A stretch of 64,000 nt of DNA from Roseomonas sp. (GTDB lineage: Bacteria; Pseudomonadota; Alphaproteobacteria; Acetobacterales; Acetobacteraceae): NCBI GenBank assembly GCA_020249145.1, contig JADCGF010000006.1:1-64000 (forward strand), read 5' to 3'. The position numbers and the translations under genes are program-made. This document shows positions 63,767-64,000 of the stretch, in pieces. The notes beneath the pieces were generated by a model. It was not told the DNA's origin. It did not search any database and worked only from the letters and a program-made list of their open reading frames with translations. The number at the start of each line of letters is the position of its first letter. Within the stretch, counting starts at the first letter, position 1.

Positions 63767-63800
63767 AGAAAAACCCGCGGAAGCTACCCCCCGCGGGTTA
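63767..63800 (-). terminator. Intrinsic terminator of rpmB (may act bidirectionally)
   Basis: AACCCGCGG (63772-63780) and CCGCGGGTT (63791-63799) form a 9-bp GC-rich stem with a 10-base loop. On the minus strand a T-run (TTTTTCTTTA) follows, so it terminates rpmB transcription. It may also stop the acpP-fabF-mltG transcripts from the other side. Confidence 0.85.
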
Positions 63801-63823
63801 GAACGGTTCGATAAGGCCCGGCT

Positions 63824-64000
63824 TCAGGCCGCCTTGGCGGCCTGGGCACGTTCCAGGCGGCGCTTCAGCACAATGGCGTCCACTGTCAGCTTGCGGTCCG
63901 GCGTGCCGAGCAGGAAGGAATCAAGCCCGCCATTGTGCTCCACCGTGCGGATGCCATTGGTGGAAAGGCGCAGCTTGATCGGCGCGGCCAGGATTTCCGA
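63824..64000 (-). CDS. rpmB: 50S ribosomal protein L28, C-terminal part (5' end outside window)
   Basis: The last 58 residues of L28, read from base 64000 to the TGA at 63824-63826: [20 protein letters not shown], then [20 protein letters not shown] and [11 protein letters not shown]. The [19 protein letters not shown] segment is the L28 hallmark. The N-terminal part with the zinc Cys or basic segment lies beyond the window edge. Confidence 0.94.
   Translation of the reverse strand, partial: SEILAAPIKLRLSTNGIRTVEHNGGLDSFLLGTPDRKLTVDAIVLKRRLERAQAAKAA

Overview
The window is a dense, high-GC bacterial chromosome segment. It is most likely from an alphaproteobacterium of the Rhodospirillales/Acetobacteraceae type (Roseomonas-like). 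Three things point there. The core blocks are in alphaproteobacterial order: tuf-tRNA-Trp-secE-nusG; rpmF-plsX-fabH-ihfA-merR; infA-maf-RNase E/G-yacG; acpP-fabF-mltG. There are several tripartite-tricarboxylate (Bug/TctC) receptors and CoA-transferase genes. The best BLAST-like resemblances I can recall are alphaproteobacterial. This placement is inference from gene content only.

Layout. 1-1.3 kb: tuf 3' end, tRNA-Trp, secE, nusG; rplKA does not follow. 1.3-3.0 kb: an unusual photolyase-like FAD protein and a J-domain protein. 3.1-7.9 kb: a catabolic cluster (Bug receptor, CaiB/BaiF CoA-transferase, SDR, and on the other strand a CitE-like lyase and a polysaccharide deacetylase). 8.0-12.5 kb: a three-subunit molybdenum oxidoreductase resembling SoeABC sulfite dehydrogenase. 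12.5-15.5 kb: a complete TctCBA transporter on the minus strand. 15.6-17.7 kb: a family-5 solute receptor and a small exported protein. 17.7-21.3 kb: tRNA-Pro, the rpmF-plsX-fabH-ihfA-merR block and tRNA-Ala. 21.3-26.5 kb: a defence-type island next to tRNA-Ala, with a 1375-residue restriction-methylase fusion and a PrlF-YhaV toxin-antitoxin pair with a clear promoter and operators. 26.5-34.1 kb: a hypothetical gene, kup, an AapQMP-type amino-acid ABC transporter lacking its receptor, ornithine cyclodeaminase and an AT-rich DUF3800 gene. A parS-like site lies at 34.37 kb, just before mutL. 36.3-39.9 kb: 3-oxoacid CoA-transferase, infA, maf, a short RNase E/G and yacG. 40-53 kb: oxidoreductases, a fatty/organic acid activation operon that ends in a broken glycosyltransferase, ilvE, a frameshifted K+ channel, 3-hydroxyacyl-CoA dehydrogenase and etfBA. 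53-58.5 kb: a tandem palindromic repeat, transporters, an MscS-family channel, a YjbF-like lipoprotein and a CBS-BON protein. 58.5-61.0 kb: an insertion carrying a divergent LysR/LysE pair, flanked by two copies of the acpP upstream region. 61-64 kb: acpP, fabF, mltG, a terminator and the rpmB 3' end.

Functional themes. There is plenty of metabolism for carboxylic acids activated as CoA thioesters: CoA-transferases, an acyl-CoA ligase, enoyl-CoA hydratase, 3-hydroxyacyl-CoA dehydrogenase, and ETF to pass the electrons on. Uptake is by TTT and ABC systems. The accessory material sits as small inserts between conserved housekeeping blocks. The points most worth a second look are the parS-like site, the restriction/TA island, the photolyase-like protein with apparently swapped domain order, the duplicated acpP upstream region around LysR/LysE, and two recently broken genes.
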